DNA of 53,951 nucleotides from Streptomyces sp. Ru72. Its GTDB lineage: Bacteria; Actinomycetota; Actinomycetes; Streptomycetales; Streptomycetaceae. Shown here piece by piece: positions 32,707 to 41,346 of this stretch; the stretch's first letter is position 1, and each line of letters begins with the position of its first letter. A program made the position numbers and the translations under genes. The notes below the pieces were generated by a model. That model was not told the DNA's origin and ran no database searches. It saw only the letters and a program-made list of their open reading frames with translations. The stretch lies in contig NZ_PQSR01000048.1 in NCBI RefSeq assembly GCF_002920635.1, positions 1 to 53,951 on the forward strand, given 5' to 3'.

Positions 32707-33012
32707 CCCGCAACACCTAGCCGTCGTGAAAAGCATCGAGCGTGACGTGGACACTGTCGGAGCCGATGCTCGCGTCCCCGGTGTCCAGCCCTGATCTGCG
32801 GCCGGGCCAGGCAGGCGAGCCGAAGTCATGGACAGGGTTCAAAGCTGTCCGTTGTCCGCAGCAGGCGAACGACTGGAGCCCCCCGCTATGGTGGGCCCCA
32901 GAATGCGCGCTGTGAGTGCCGGCACCAGCGTCGCGATGAGAGCTTGGTTTGCCTCGTCGAAGCGGCCTCCTGCCACTACGGCATCAACGAACGGCCCGGC
33001 CGGCCACAGGCG
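32707..33012. other. Gap between the WYL regulator and the sugar locus
   Basis: On the minus strand 32717-32834 is open with a natural-looking end (GSDSVHVTLDAFHDG then TAG) but no start or family. A 41-bp segment here also occurs at 9626-9666. No other gene is visible. Confidence 0.4.
32796..32836. repeat. Copy 2 of a dispersed 41-bp repeat
   Basis: Begins CTGCGGCCGGGCCAGGCAGG and matches 9626-9666 at 39 of 41 positions. Both copies are in the same orientation, 23 kb apart, in gene-poor DNA. The origin is unclear; possibly the conserved end of a lost mobile element or gene. Confidence 0.7.
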
Positions 33013-34410
33013 TCAGTGCCTTGCGCCGGCGAGGAACTTGGCCCGTACCTCGGCGGCGAACTGCTTGTTCTTGGCAGCTCGTTCGCGGGATTCGACGGCG
33101 CGGCGTTCGAACCATTCGTTGCGCTGGGCGGTGAAGTCGGCCATGCGGGCGTCGCGCTGCTCGTACATCCTCCGGCGCTCCGGGGTAAGCGTCGTGCGGT
33201 CGACGGTGGAGAGGTCCTTCATGCCGGGGCCTTCGGCCTTGCGCGGCAGACGTTGTTCGACAGGCAGGATGTCGAGGCGGGGGGCGGGGAGGGTCTGGTA
33301 CCAGTACGCCGTGGTCGACCAGTCGTCGGCGAGGTGGTTGCCGTGGCCGTGCTCCATGGTGACGCGGATGCGCTCGTTGAAGCGGACGGGGTCGGCGAGG
33401 TGGAAGCGGTAGTGGACCTGGAGGCCGGGGACGTCTTCCTCGTGGATGATCGTGCCCTGGAACGGGTAGTTGATCTTCTGCATGCCCCAGCCGTGGCTGA
33501 AGTAGTCCTCGCCGCCGGTGCCGTGCATGGACGGTGGCCAGCTGGTGGTGCCATCGGGGTTGAAGTCCTCGTCGATCCAGATCATGTCGTCGCCCTCACC
33601 CCACCAGGTGGCGGTGAAGTGGTTGACGGTGTGGACGCAGCCGATGTAATTGCCGGAGCCCTCGGTGTCGAGGATGACGTAGTTCTCCTTGCCGTCGAGG
33701 TTGGGCAGCTGCGTCTCGAGGCTGTTGACCTGCAGGTCGGGGCCCCAGCCGTTGCAGGGGTTGTTGCGGCGCCAGTGGGCGTGGAAGTAGAGGGTGTCGT
33801 CGGGCAGGTCCTCGGCGAACAGTTCGTAGTCGATGTAGAAGTACTGCACATACGGGTGCTCGCCCTGGTTTTCGACCTCGATGCGGGCGCGGCGGTTGAA
33901 GGGCATCGGCAGGAAGCAGTTGAAGGCCGCGGGGCCGCCGTAGACGCGCTCGGAGTCGTCCTTGACGGAGACGGTGAAGGGCATCGACTGGAAGCTGGCC
34001 GGCATGGAGTTGCCGACACCGAAGAAGTCGCCGAGCGGGGCGACGACGGAGGGGTGTTCCTGGTCGTCCCAGTACATCTTGATGACGACCTTGCGGTAGT
34101 AGTCGGGGTCGTTGACCTCCCAGTTGTAGCCGAGGGCGTTGTTGAACTCGACCATGGCGGTGCCGGCCTTGCGGGCGTCGAACAGGCCGGGGCCGAGGAT
34201 GACACGGCAGCCCTGGACGAACCACAGGTGGGTGATGGCGCCGGGGCCCTCCAGGTCGGCGAGGACGGCGGTCTCGCCCGGCATGACGATGTAGGCGTCC
34301 TCGTTGAGGCCGGTGTGGTCCCAGCTGGCGACGCGGGCGGAGCGGGAGCGGCGGCGCTTGGCGGCGCGGCCGAGCAGGTCTTCGCCGAGGGAGAAGGAGG
34401 GGACGGACAT
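33013..34410 (-). CDS. GH172 (DUF2961) family glycoside hydrolase, 465 aa
   Basis: Full-length DUF2961 protein, now CAZy family GH172, whose characterised members act on difructose dianhydride I/alpha-fructofuranosides or on D-arabinan. Conserved blocks: ARVASWDHTGLNEDAYIVMP, LADLEGPGAITHLWFVQGC, NNALGYNWEVNDPDYYRKVV, PLGDFFGVGNS, YFYIDYELFAEDLPDDTLYF, HAHWRRNNPCNGWGPDLQVN, and SMHGTGGEDYFSHGWG. ATG at 34408-34410 behind AAAGGA. No signal peptide, so cytosolic. The C-terminal 60 residues are a highly charged Arg/Glu helix. It ends the first importer operon (98-nt gap after the permease), which ties its substrate to that importer. The nearby GH32 favours a fructose-based substrate. Confidence 0.9.
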   Translation of the reverse strand: MSVPSFSLGEDLLGRAAKRRRSRSARVASWDHTGLNEDAYIVMPGETAVLADLEGPGAITHLWFVQGCRVILGPGLFDARKAGTAMVEFNNALGYNWEVNDPDYYRKVVIKMYWDDQEHPSVVAPLGDFFGVGNSMPASFQSMPFTVSVKDDSERVYGGPAAFNCFLPMPFNRRARIEVENQGEHPYVQYFYIDYELFAEDLPDDTLYFHAHWRRNNPCNGWGPDLQVNSLETQLPNLDGKENYVILDTEGSGNYIGCVHTVNHFTATWWGEGDDMIWIDEDFNPDGTTSWPPSMHGTGGEDYFSHGWGMQKINYPFQGTIIHEEDVPGLQVHYRFHLADPVRFNERIRVTMEHGHGNHLADDWSTTAYWYQTLPAPRLDILPVEQRLPRKAEGPGMKDLSTVDRTTLTPERRRMYEQRDARMADFTAQRNEWFERRAVESRERAAKNKQFAAEVRAKFLAGARH

Positions 34411-34508
34411 GGAGCCGGGGTCCTTTCGGTTGTGCTCGGTTGTGCAGCCGGCGATCGCATCCCGCGGCCGGCCCGGGAGGGTGCGGGGAAGGTGTCGGCG
34501 AGGCCCGG

Positions 34509-35348
34509 TCAACCCTTGACCGCGCCCAGGGTGAGGCCGGCCACGATGCGGCGTTGCAGGACGAGGGTGAGCAGGATGACCGGGATCGAGTAGAGGGTGG
34601 CCATCGCCGTCATCGGCCCCCATTGCAGGCCGTACTGGGTCTGGAAGTTGGCGATGAGGATCGGCACGGTCTGGGCCTTGACCGCGGTCAGCAGCAGGGC
34701 GAAGAGGAATTCGTTCCAGGAGGCCAGGAACGCGAAGATCGCCGTGACCGCCACGCCGCCCGAGACGACCGGCAGGACCACTCGGATCAGGGCCCCCATT
34801 CGGCCGGTGCCGTCGACCTTCGCAGCGTCCTCCAGCTCGGAGGGCACCGCCTCGAAGAAGCTGACCAGCAGCCAGATCGACAGCGGAAGCGAGATCGTCG
34901 TGTGCGCGATGGCGGTGCCGACCGGGGTGTCGGTCAGGTGCAGGGTCTTCATCATCCCGATCAGCGGTACGCCGATGGCGACCGGCGGGACCATCCTGGT
35001 CACCAGGGCCACCACGATGAACACCCGGCCGCTGACGGTCCCGAACCGGCTGACCGCGTACGCGGCAGGCACGGCCAGGACAAGGGAGATGACGGTGCTG
35101 AGCACCGCGGTCGTGACGCTGTTGATGAACGCGGCGGACACGCCTGGAGTGTCCAGTGCCTTCGTGAAGTTCTCAAGGCTCCACGTCTTCGGCAGGATCG
35201 TCGGCGGGACCGCGAGGGCGTCCGACGGCGACTTGAACGAGGTCAGCAGCAGGTACAGGAAGGGGAAGGCGTACAGGGCGACCACCACGCACAGCAGCAC
35301 CCACAGCAGCGATCGTCTGGCAGCGATCCGGTCCAGTACGGCGGTCAT
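34509..35348 (-). CDS. Carbohydrate ABC importer permease, MalG-type, 279 aa
   Basis: Six-helix CUT1 permease of the MalG class. LLWVLLCVVVALYAFPFLYL is helix 1, and the EAA loop reads EAVPSELEDAAKVDGTGRMG, where it would dock with the ATPase. It ends IVAGLTLGAVKG, typical of MalG-like subunits. Its ATG overlaps the stop of the partner permease (ATGA, 35345-35348), so stoichiometric translation is expected. No ATPase gene is in the locus; in Streptomyces such importers usually share the MsiK ATPase. Confidence 0.93.
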   Translation of the reverse strand: MTAVLDRIAARRSLLWVLLCVVVALYAFPFLYLLLTSFKSPSDALAVPPTILPKTWSLENFTKALDTPGVSAAFINSVTTAVLSTVISLVLAVPAAYAVSRFGTVSGRVFIVVALVTRMVPPVAIGVPLIGMMKTLHLTDTPVGTAIAHTTISLPLSIWLLVSFFEAVPSELEDAAKVDGTGRMGALIRVVLPVVSGGVAVTAIFAFLASWNEFLFALLLTAVKAQTVPILIANFQTQYGLQWGPMTAMATLYSIPVILLTLVLQRRIVAGLTLGAVKG

Positions 35349-36307
35349 GACTCTCCCCCTCCGGGCCGCCAGATCATGCGCATCGCCACGAAGGCGGCGG
35401 CGAGCATCGCGATCAGGTAGAGGGCGCCCATCGCGGAGGCCAGGCCCTGCTCCCCGAAGCGCACGGTCGTGCGGTAGATCAGCAGGCTGAGCGTGGTCGA
35501 CGCCGACTCGGGACCGCCGTTGGTCTGGATGACGATGGTGTCGAAGGCGCGGGCGGCGTCGATGCCTCGCACGATCAGCGCGACGGCGATGACCGGCCGC
35601 AGCAGCGGCAGGATGATCCGAAACAGCTGCTGACGGTGGTTGGCGCCGTCGAGCCGGGCCGCTTCCAGGACATCGCCGGGGATGTTCTGCAGGCCCGCGA
35701 ACAGCACGAGGGTCATGAATGACGTCGTGAGCCAGATGTCGGGGATCGAGACGGATGCCAGGACGATGTTCGGGTCGGACAGCCAGCCGATGTCCGCGGG
35801 GCTGTCGAGGATGCCCACGCGGACGAGGAGCGCGTTGACGAGGCCGAAGTTGTCGATCAGCAGGAACCGCCACAGCAGACCGGCGACCACCGGGGCGATC
35901 ATCAGCGGGTACAGGAACACCGTGCGCAGCATCCGGGAGCGTTGCCCGAGGGAGTTGAACAGCAGCGCGGCGCCCAGTCCGAGGGCGAACTCCAGCGTCA
36001 CGACGATCACCGTGTAGGCGAGCGTGCGCAACGCCGCGTGCAGGAAGTCCGACGAGGTCAGGGCGTTGGTGTAGTTGTCGAGGCCGACGAAGCGGCGGGT
36101 GCCGGCCAGGGGTGCGATGTCGTAGAAGCTGTCGATGACCAGCTTGACCAGCGACCAGAGGACGAACACGGCGAGAAACGCCGCCGCCGGCAGGATGAGC
36201 ACGAGAGCGAACTGCTTGTCCGTCATCGGCCGCCGGCCCGGGCGCCGGGCGGCCCGCGGCGGGGGCGCGGCCGCTTGGCGTACCAGGGGCTGGGTGCTAC
36301 TGGACAA
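35345..36307 (-). CDS. Carbohydrate ABC importer permease, MalF-type, 320 aa
   Basis: CUT1 permease of the MalF/UgpA type: after an Arg/Pro-rich cytosolic N terminus, FALVLILPAAAFLAVFVLWS is helix 1, FVGLDNYTNAL is the usual periplasmic segment, and the EAA loop reads NIPGDVLEAARLDGANHRQQ. The probable start is a TTG at 36305-36307 that overlaps the end of the binding-protein gene by 11 bp; an internal ATG at 36224-36226 would remove only part of the tail. Pairs with the MalG-type gene directly downstream. Confidence 0.9.
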   Translation of the reverse strand: MSSSTQPLVRQAAAPPPRAARRPGRRPMTDKQFALVLILPAAAFLAVFVLWSLVKLVIDSFYDIAPLAGTRRFVGLDNYTNALTSSDFLHAALRTLAYTVIVVTLEFALGLGAALLFNSLGQRSRMLRTVFLYPLMIAPVVAGLLWRFLLIDNFGLVNALLVRVGILDSPADIGWLSDPNIVLASVSIPDIWLTTSFMTLVLFAGLQNIPGDVLEAARLDGANHRQQLFRIILPLLRPVIAVALIVRGIDAARAFDTIVIQTNGGPESASTTLSLLIYRTTVRFGEQGLASAMGALYLIAMLAAAFVAMRMIWRPGGGES

Positions 36308-37595
36308 GCTTCGCCACCTCCGTGCGCGCCTTGGCCAGCAGCGCGGCGTAGTCCGCGCCGGTGGTCAGCGACTTCTGGATGGTGGGCACCAGCACCGTGT
36401 CCACGATCTGCTGCCACTTGGGGCTGGCCGGGCGAGACTTGGTTGCCGGGCCGTTCAGGGTGGTCAGCAGGGCCTGGAAGTGCTCGTAGCCGGGCTTGCC
36501 GGCGTAGGCGGTGTAGGCGGACTTGCGGGCGGCGAGGCCGAGGGAGGAGTCGATGGCCAGCTTGTTGTTGTCGTAGGCGAACTTGATGAACTGCTTGGCC
36601 AGGTCGTTGTTCTTGCCCGCGCTCGGGATGGACAGGTAGAAGGGGCCGGGGATAGCGCCTATTCCGGCGCTGCCCGCGATCATCGGGGCGGCGCCGACCT
36701 TGCCATGGACCGGGGAGTCCTTCGGGATCAGCGGGTAGGCGTGCGCCCAGAAGCGCATCACCGCAGTCTTGCCCTGGTTGAACAGGTTCTGCGCGGCAGC
36801 CCAGTCCATCTGCGCGGCGCCGGGCGGGCTGACCTTCAGGCGGTTGTTGAGGTCGGAGTAGAACTTCAGCGCGGCGACGTGCTGCGCGTTGTCGATGATC
36901 ACCTTGCCGGAGTCGTCCAGGACGACACCCGGGGATCCGGCCTGCAGGACGTGGGCGAGCCACTCGGTCTCCACGGCGCCCTTGACGTCGGTGCCGTACA
37001 GCTTGGTGCCGCGGGTGAAGAAGCTCGCCGTGTCCTGGAACTGCTGCCAGGTCTTCGGGGGTGCGAGTTCGTAGCCGTACTTCTTCTTGAAGGCCGTCTT
37101 CTCGGCCGTGTCCTCGAAGAGGTCCTTGCGGTAGAAGAGGATCTCCGCGTTGGTCCACGCCGGCATGCCGACGTACTTGCCCTTGATCTGGGCGCCGTCC
37201 ACCAGCGACGGGAAGAGGTCGGCCTTCACGGCGGCGGTGAACAGGTCGTCCAGCGGCTGGAGGGCGTTTGCGAAGGTGGGCAGCCAGATCGCGTCGACCG
37301 CGGCCAGATCGAACGACACGGATCCCGCGGACAGCTCACTGTTGAGCCGGTTGTACAGGCCGTCGTAGGGCAGCTCGACGAAGGTGACGCCGTGGCCCGT
37401 CTGCTTCTTGAACGCTTCCGCGATCTTGGTCAGTTCGGCATGGCCGCCCGACTCGCACAGCACGGTCAGCTTGCCGGACGAGCCGCCGGACGAACTCCCG
37501 CCGGCACCGCAGGCGGTGACCGCGGCGGCCAGTCCGGTGGCGCCGGTGATCTGCAGGAAGCTGCGCCGGGACAGTCCCGGGGGCGTTCTGTTCAT
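36297..37595 (-). CDS. ABC importer sugar-binding lipoprotein, 432 aa
   Basis: Extracellular solute-binding protein of the CUT1 (MalE-like) family. The signal has twin arginines (SRRSFLQ, residues 9-15) and a lipobox VTAC with Cys29, so it is probably a Tat-exported lipoprotein. A Gly/Ser linker follows, then the bilobal fold: KLTVLCESGGHAELTKIAEA, FDLAAVDAIWLPTFANALQP, FPSLVDGAQIKGKYVGMPAW, NKLAIDSSLGLAARKSAY. GGAGAA lies 6 nt before the ATG at 37593-37595. First gene of the importer set with the two permeases and GH172. The ligand is inferred to be a fructose-containing oligosaccharide. Confidence 0.92.
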   Translation of the reverse strand: MNRTPPGLSRRSFLQITGATGLAAAVTACGAGGSSSGGSSGKLTVLCESGGHAELTKIAEAFKKQTGHGVTFVELPYDGLYNRLNSELSAGSVSFDLAAVDAIWLPTFANALQPLDDLFTAAVKADLFPSLVDGAQIKGKYVGMPAWTNAEILFYRKDLFEDTAEKTAFKKKYGYELAPPKTWQQFQDTASFFTRGTKLYGTDVKGAVETEWLAHVLQAGSPGVVLDDSGKVIIDNAQHVAALKFYSDLNNRLKVSPPGAAQMDWAAAQNLFNQGKTAVMRFWAHAYPLIPKDSPVHGKVGAAPMIAGSAGIGAIPGPFYLSIPSAGKNNDLAKQFIKFAYDNNKLAIDSSLGLAARKSAYTAYAGKPGYEHFQALLTTLNGPATKSRPASPKWQQIVDTVLVPTIQKSLTTGADYAALLAKARTEVAKLVQ

Positions 37596-37789
37596 GATGT
37601 TCTCCGTGCTCTGGGGCCGAGAAGGGGAGGGTTGAGAGGCAAGCCCGTCGGGCGGCTGCTGGCGGTGGGGTGGCGCCGCGAGGGTGGTGCCTGTGAGCAG
37701 GGTTCACCCGGTCGGACAAGAGGGCCGGGCTGACGTGATGGGGGCTCCTCGCGAGCGGGAGAAACTCGGGAGTGGGATGAGCCGTCAGG
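37596..37789. other. Gap between the two importer operons
   Basis: No hairpin, LacI-type box or gene is evident in these 194 bp. Transcription from the upstream operon could continue, making a seven-gene transcript; alternatively a promoter for the second set is hidden here. Confidence 0.4.
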
Positions 37790-38692
37790 TCATCGAACGG
37801 CGCCTGCGGTCATGCCCGCGATGACCTGCTTCTGGAAAGCCGCGTAGATCACCAGCTGCGGCAGCAGAACGAGGGTGGCGGACGCCATCATGGCGCCGTA
37901 GTCGACGCTGTAGACGCCCTGGAACTGGGAGACACCGAGGGACACGGTGGTCATGTTCGGGTCGTTGATGAGGGTGACCGCGAACGGGAACTCGTTCCAG
38001 ACGTAGATCACGTTGAGGATCGCGAGGGTGGCGACGACCGGCCGCATGAGCGGGAAGACGACCCTCCAGGCCATGCGCCACAGCCCGACCCCGTCCATCA
38101 CCGCCGCCTGCTCGATCTCCTCCGGGAAGTCCCGCAGGAAGCCGGTCAGCAGCAGGATGTTGAACGGGATGGTGACGGCGATGTACGGCAGGATCAGCGC
38201 GAAGTAGGTGCCGAACAGGCCGAAGGTGATGTCCAGCCGGTACACCGGGAACAGCAGGATGTACACCGGGATGGCGAGGCCGGCCAGGAAGTAGAAGCGC
38301 AGCGTGTTCTGCGTACGGCGCCTGCCGCTGCGGAAGACCATGCGGGTGAGCGCGAACGCCGCCATGTAGGAGATGACCAGCCCGATGGTGACCGAGACGA
38401 CGGCCAGGATCAGGGTGTTCTTGTACATCACCAGCAGGTTGAGGGTCTTCAGAGCCTGCTGGTAGTTGGCCGGGGAGAGGTCGGTCAACCTGAACGGGTG
38501 GTTCAGGATGTTGTCGTTGGTCTGGAACGACAACAGCACGATCCACAGCAGCGGGAACAGGATCACGAAGGTGATCAGGTAGGCGGCGGCGGTCGCGATG
38601 ACCGCGCCTCGGCCGCGGCGCCGAGGCCCCGTCGGGGCTGCCCCGACGGCCGCCGCCGAGAGCGGCTTCCTGAGCTCGGTGTCGATACTCAA
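37790..38692 (-). CDS. Carbohydrate ABC importer permease, MalG-type, 300 aa
   Basis: Second CUT1 set. Helix 1 is AAAYLITFVILFPLLWIVLL; the EAA loop reads RDFPEEIEQAAVMDGVGLWR; the end is VIAGMTAGAVR. The start is TTG 38690-38692, overlapping the TGA of the preceding permease (TTGA), with a GGGGGA-like ribosome-binding sequence inside that gene. Similar to the permease at 34509 in architecture but not a close copy, so the two importers have probably different ligand ranges. Confidence 0.92.
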   Translation of the reverse strand: MSIDTELRKPLSAAAVGAAPTGPRRRGRGAVIATAAAYLITFVILFPLLWIVLLSFQTNDNILNHPFRLTDLSPANYQQALKTLNLLVMYKNTLILAVVSVTIGLVISYMAAFALTRMVFRSGRRRTQNTLRFYFLAGLAIPVYILLFPVYRLDITFGLFGTYFALILPYIAVTIPFNILLLTGFLRDFPEEIEQAAVMDGVGLWRMAWRVVFPLMRPVVATLAILNVIYVWNEFPFAVTLINDPNMTTVSLGVSQFQGVYSVDYGAMMASATLVLLPQLVIYAAFQKQVIAGMTAGAVR

Positions 38693-39564
38693 CTCGCTTC
38701 CCCCTTACGGCGGTTGCCGAGGAAGGTGGCCGCGGAGGCGAGCGAGCCGACCACGAACACCACCACCGCCAAGGCCATGCCGTAGCCGTACTGCTGGGTG
38801 GTGAAGGTGATGTGGTACATGTAGCTGACCATGACCTCGGAGAGGTGGACGGGACCGCCGCCGGTGAGGGCGTAGACGAGCTCGAAGACCTTGAAGACGC
38901 CGGTGACGACGAGCGCGGTGACGATGCCGAACGTCTCGCGCATCATCGGGATCTGGATGTGCCGCAGTTGCTGCCAGCGGCTCGCCCCGTCGAGGCTGCT
39001 GGCCTCCATCACGTCGCGCGGCAGCATGCGCAGGCCGGCGTAGAAGATGGTCAGGACGAAGCCGATCTGCTGCCAGAGGTAGACCAGGCCGATCGAGTAC
39101 GGGCTCAGGGTGGGGCCGCCGATCCACTGCGGGTGGGCGGGTACGCCGATCGCCAGCAGGAAGGCGTTCACCAGTCCGATCTTCGGGTCCAGGATGAAGA
39201 TCCAGACCAGTCCGACAAGGATCGGCGCGATGATGGCCGGCGCGAAGACCAGCGCCCGCAGCGCGCCGCTGCCCTTCACCCGGCCGCTGAGCAGGATCGC
39301 GAGCAGGAAGCCAAGCGGGATCAGCAGGAACAGCGCGATGCCGAGGACGATCGCGGTGTTGCGCATCGACGTCCAGAAGGCGTCGTCCTGCGCCATCTGT
39401 CGGTAGTTGTCGAGCCCGGCGAAGCCGCCTGCGGAGACGCCGTCGAAGTTGGTGAAGCTGTAGTACAGCGAGTACAGGATCGGATAGATCATGTACAGGC
39501 TGTAGATGATCAGCCCCGGTGCGACCATCAGGGCGAAGCTGCGGCGCGTCGTGAGCCAGTTCAT
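38689..39564 (-). CDS. Carbohydrate ABC importer permease, MalF-type, 291 aa
   Basis: CUT1 permease: FALMVAPGLIIYSLYMIYPI is helix 1, FAGLDNYRQMAQDDAFW the periplasmic segment, and the EAA loop reads MLPRDVMEASSLDGASRWQQ. The ATG overlaps the binding-protein stop (ATGA at 39561-39564), and the gene end overlaps the next permease start, so all three are translationally coupled. Inner-membrane partner of the MalG-type gene downstream. Confidence 0.93.
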   Translation of the reverse strand: MNWLTTRRSFALMVAPGLIIYSLYMIYPILYSLYYSFTNFDGVSAGGFAGLDNYRQMAQDDAFWTSMRNTAIVLGIALFLLIPLGFLLAILLSGRVKGSGALRALVFAPAIIAPILVGLVWIFILDPKIGLVNAFLLAIGVPAHPQWIGGPTLSPYSIGLVYLWQQIGFVLTIFYAGLRMLPRDVMEASSLDGASRWQQLRHIQIPMMRETFGIVTALVVTGVFKVFELVYALTGGGPVHLSEVMVSYMYHITFTTQQYGYGMALAVVVFVVGSLASAATFLGNRRKGEAS

Positions 39565-40913
39565 GAGGACGCCTGCTTGATGGTCTTCTGGACGTTCTTC
39601 ACGGCCTGTTCAGGACTGAGGCTGCCGCCCATCACGCCGTAGAAGCTGTCGTACATGGCGCTCGCGGTGGCCGCGGAGACCACGAGGTCGGGCTGCGCCT
39701 TCGGGCTGGACCAGCCCGGCTTGGAGGCTTCGGCCAGGACGGCGGCGAAGACCGAGTTCCTGGTGGTGTCGACGTCCGGCTTGTAGGTGGTGACCGGCGG
39801 CTGGGCGTTGTCGACGAGGATCTTCTGGCCGGCGTCGCTGTAGTAGAACTGGATGAACGCCTTCACCGCGGCGTACTTCTTCTTGTCCTGCTTGACCTTG
39901 GCGCTGACGACGAACGGCGCCGAGGGCACGTTCATGACGAGCTTCTGGTCGCCGACGCCGTCGGAGAAGGTGGGGCCGGCCCAGAAGCCGGTGTCCTTGC
40001 CCACGGTGCTCTTCTGGATCTTCGCCGCCTCCCAGACGCCCGCGTCGAGGAAGGCGGCCTTGCCGTCCGTGTAGGAGGCGACGGCCTGGGCGTAGGTCTG
40101 GGTGTTCATGTTGGAGGGGAAGGCGCCGGCCTTGGCGAGCTCCTCCACGTACTTGTACAGGCGCAGGAAGTCGGCGTTGTCGTAGCTCGCCTTGCCGGAC
40201 AGGATGTCGGGGTACTTCGACTCGTAGCCGAAGCGGTCCAGCATCGTCAGGAAGGCCCAGACGCTGAACGAGGAGTTGTTCGCGCCCTGTGCGATCGGCG
40301 CCACGCCGGCCGCCTTGAGCTTCTTCACCGCGGCGACCAGTTCGTCGAAGGTCTCCGGGACGGCGATCTTGTTCTTGTCCAGGATGGCCTTGTTGTAGTA
40401 GAAGCCGGTGACCAGCGCCTGGTAGGGCAGGCCGTACTGGACGTTGCCGGAGCGGAAGCCGGCGAGCATGCTCGGGGCGAACTTCGACTTCAGGTCGTTC
40501 TCGGCGAGGATCGGGGACAGGTCCAGCAGGTCACCGCTCTTGACCATGGTCTTCGCGAGCGAGTCGTACACCCAGAAGATCTCCGGCAGCGTGCCGGACT
40601 GCGCGGCGATGGTCATCCGCTGCTCGTGCTGGTCGACCGGCTGGCCCTCCAGCTTGATCTTCATGTCGGGGTGCTTCTTGTTGAACTCCTGCACCAGCTG
40701 CCAGGTCGCCGGGTCCTGAGTCTTGCTGTCCGGGTTCTGCATGGACAAGGTGATCAGCCCGTCTGAAGACGATCCATCCGCTGTTCTCACCGCGGAGCCG
40801 CAGGCCGTGGCGGTGACGAACAGGGCGCTCGCCGTGGCGGTGAGCAGGAGGCGGCGCGAGATGCCGGAGGGGCGTCTCGTCATCGGGGTCGCGTGCTGAG
40901 CGGTGGTCGCCAT
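39561..40913 (-). CDS. ABC importer sugar-binding lipoprotein, 450 aa
   Basis: MalE-type binding protein with SRRLLLTATASALFVTATAC at residues 19-38: twin arginine plus lipobox with Cys38. The body shows LITLSMQNPDSKTQDPATWQ, LVQEFNKKHPDMKIKLEGQP, QYGLPYQALVTGFYYNKAIL and AYAAVKAFIQFYYSDAG-like blocks typical of oligosaccharide binders. GGAAGG precedes the ATG at 40911-40913 by 10 nt. It is the first gene of the second importer set and faces the LacI gene across a 433-bp divergent region that holds two LacI-type boxes, so this operon is the most probable LacI target. Confidence 0.92.
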   Translation of the reverse strand: MATTAQHATPMTRRPSGISRRLLLTATASALFVTATACGSAVRTADGSSSDGLITLSMQNPDSKTQDPATWQLVQEFNKKHPDMKIKLEGQPVDQHEQRMTIAAQSGTLPEIFWVYDSLAKTMVKSGDLLDLSPILAENDLKSKFAPSMLAGFRSGNVQYGLPYQALVTGFYYNKAILDKNKIAVPETFDELVAAVKKLKAAGVAPIAQGANNSSFSVWAFLTMLDRFGYESKYPDILSGKASYDNADFLRLYKYVEELAKAGAFPSNMNTQTYAQAVASYTDGKAAFLDAGVWEAAKIQKSTVGKDTGFWAGPTFSDGVGDQKLVMNVPSAPFVVSAKVKQDKKKYAAVKAFIQFYYSDAGQKILVDNAQPPVTTYKPDVDTTRNSVFAAVLAEASKPGWSSPKAQPDLVVSAATASAMYDSFYGVMGGSLSPEQAVKNVQKTIKQASS

Positions 40914-40975
40914 GGTGCTGTTGCCTTCCGGGGGCTGGACGGGGAGGCGGAACCGGCGTGGGGGTGACAGGGCTC

Positions 40976-41047
40976 CGGATGTTCGGTATGAGTACGAGCC
41001 GTCTATTCCGGGACGAATGTCCGGTATGGTCGAATGTCCGGCATCGG
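40976..41047. repeat. Three imperfect 17-bp direct repeats upstream of the binding-protein operon
   Basis: Copies at 40976-40992, 41014-41030 and 41031-41047 share the pattern CGAATGTCCGGYATSG; the last two are adjacent and agree at 14 of 17 positions, the first at 13. They are directly repeated, not palindromic, and lie 63-134 bp upstream of the operon start. This fits binding of an activator or two-component regulator, or an upstream promoter element. The source of control is unknown. Confidence 0.55.
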
Positions 41048-41066
41048 GCAGCTTTGTGGCCGCCGA

Positions 41067-41083
41067 CGCAAACGTTTCGATGA
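41067..41083. promoter_or_regulatory. LacI-type operator box 1 (CGCAAACGTTTCGATGA)
   Basis: AAACGTTT at its centre is a perfect palindrome, and the outer C/G also pair, which is the usual form of LacI/CcpA-type boxes. A copy with one mismatch lies at 41200-41216. It sits in the divergent gap between the importer operon and lacI. Confidence 0.7.
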
Positions 41084-41199
41084 AAGGTGCCTCGCGAGCC
41101 GCTGCGTGTCAATACCGTGTGCCAGAGAAGTTTCCAGCCGTAGGAGACCCTCGCTGGCCACAGCCATTGACGGTCCGCGTCACGACGTGCGAAGGTCTG

Positions 41200-41216
41200 C
41201 GCAATCGTTTCGATGA
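41200..41216. promoter_or_regulatory. LacI-type operator box 2 (CGCAATCGTTTCGATGA)
   Basis: Matches box 1 at 16 of 17 positions in the same orientation, 133 bp away, close to 13 helical turns, so two LacI dimers could loop the DNA. It lies 131 bp before the lacI start. Confidence 0.7.
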
Positions 41217-41346
41217 CCTGAAAGTGAGAGGAACGACTGGGCGGTGAACCGGCCAACCGCATGGACCGGTGAGCCGTATGGCGCTATTGAGTTACGGACC
41301 GGATCGCAGATCGGGTTCTACGACACGAGGAGGCGGCGAAGCAGCA

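Noticed and set aside
32944..34593. A plus-strand frame of about 550 codons opposite the GH172 gene, rich in Val/Gly/Asp
   Set aside because: Low-complexity antisense of a GC-rich gene; the minus-strand frame has clear GH172 motifs.
36135..37733. A plus-strand frame of about 530 codons opposite the binding-protein gene
   Set aside because: Antisense shadow; the minus strand shows a lipoprotein signal and MalE-type fold.
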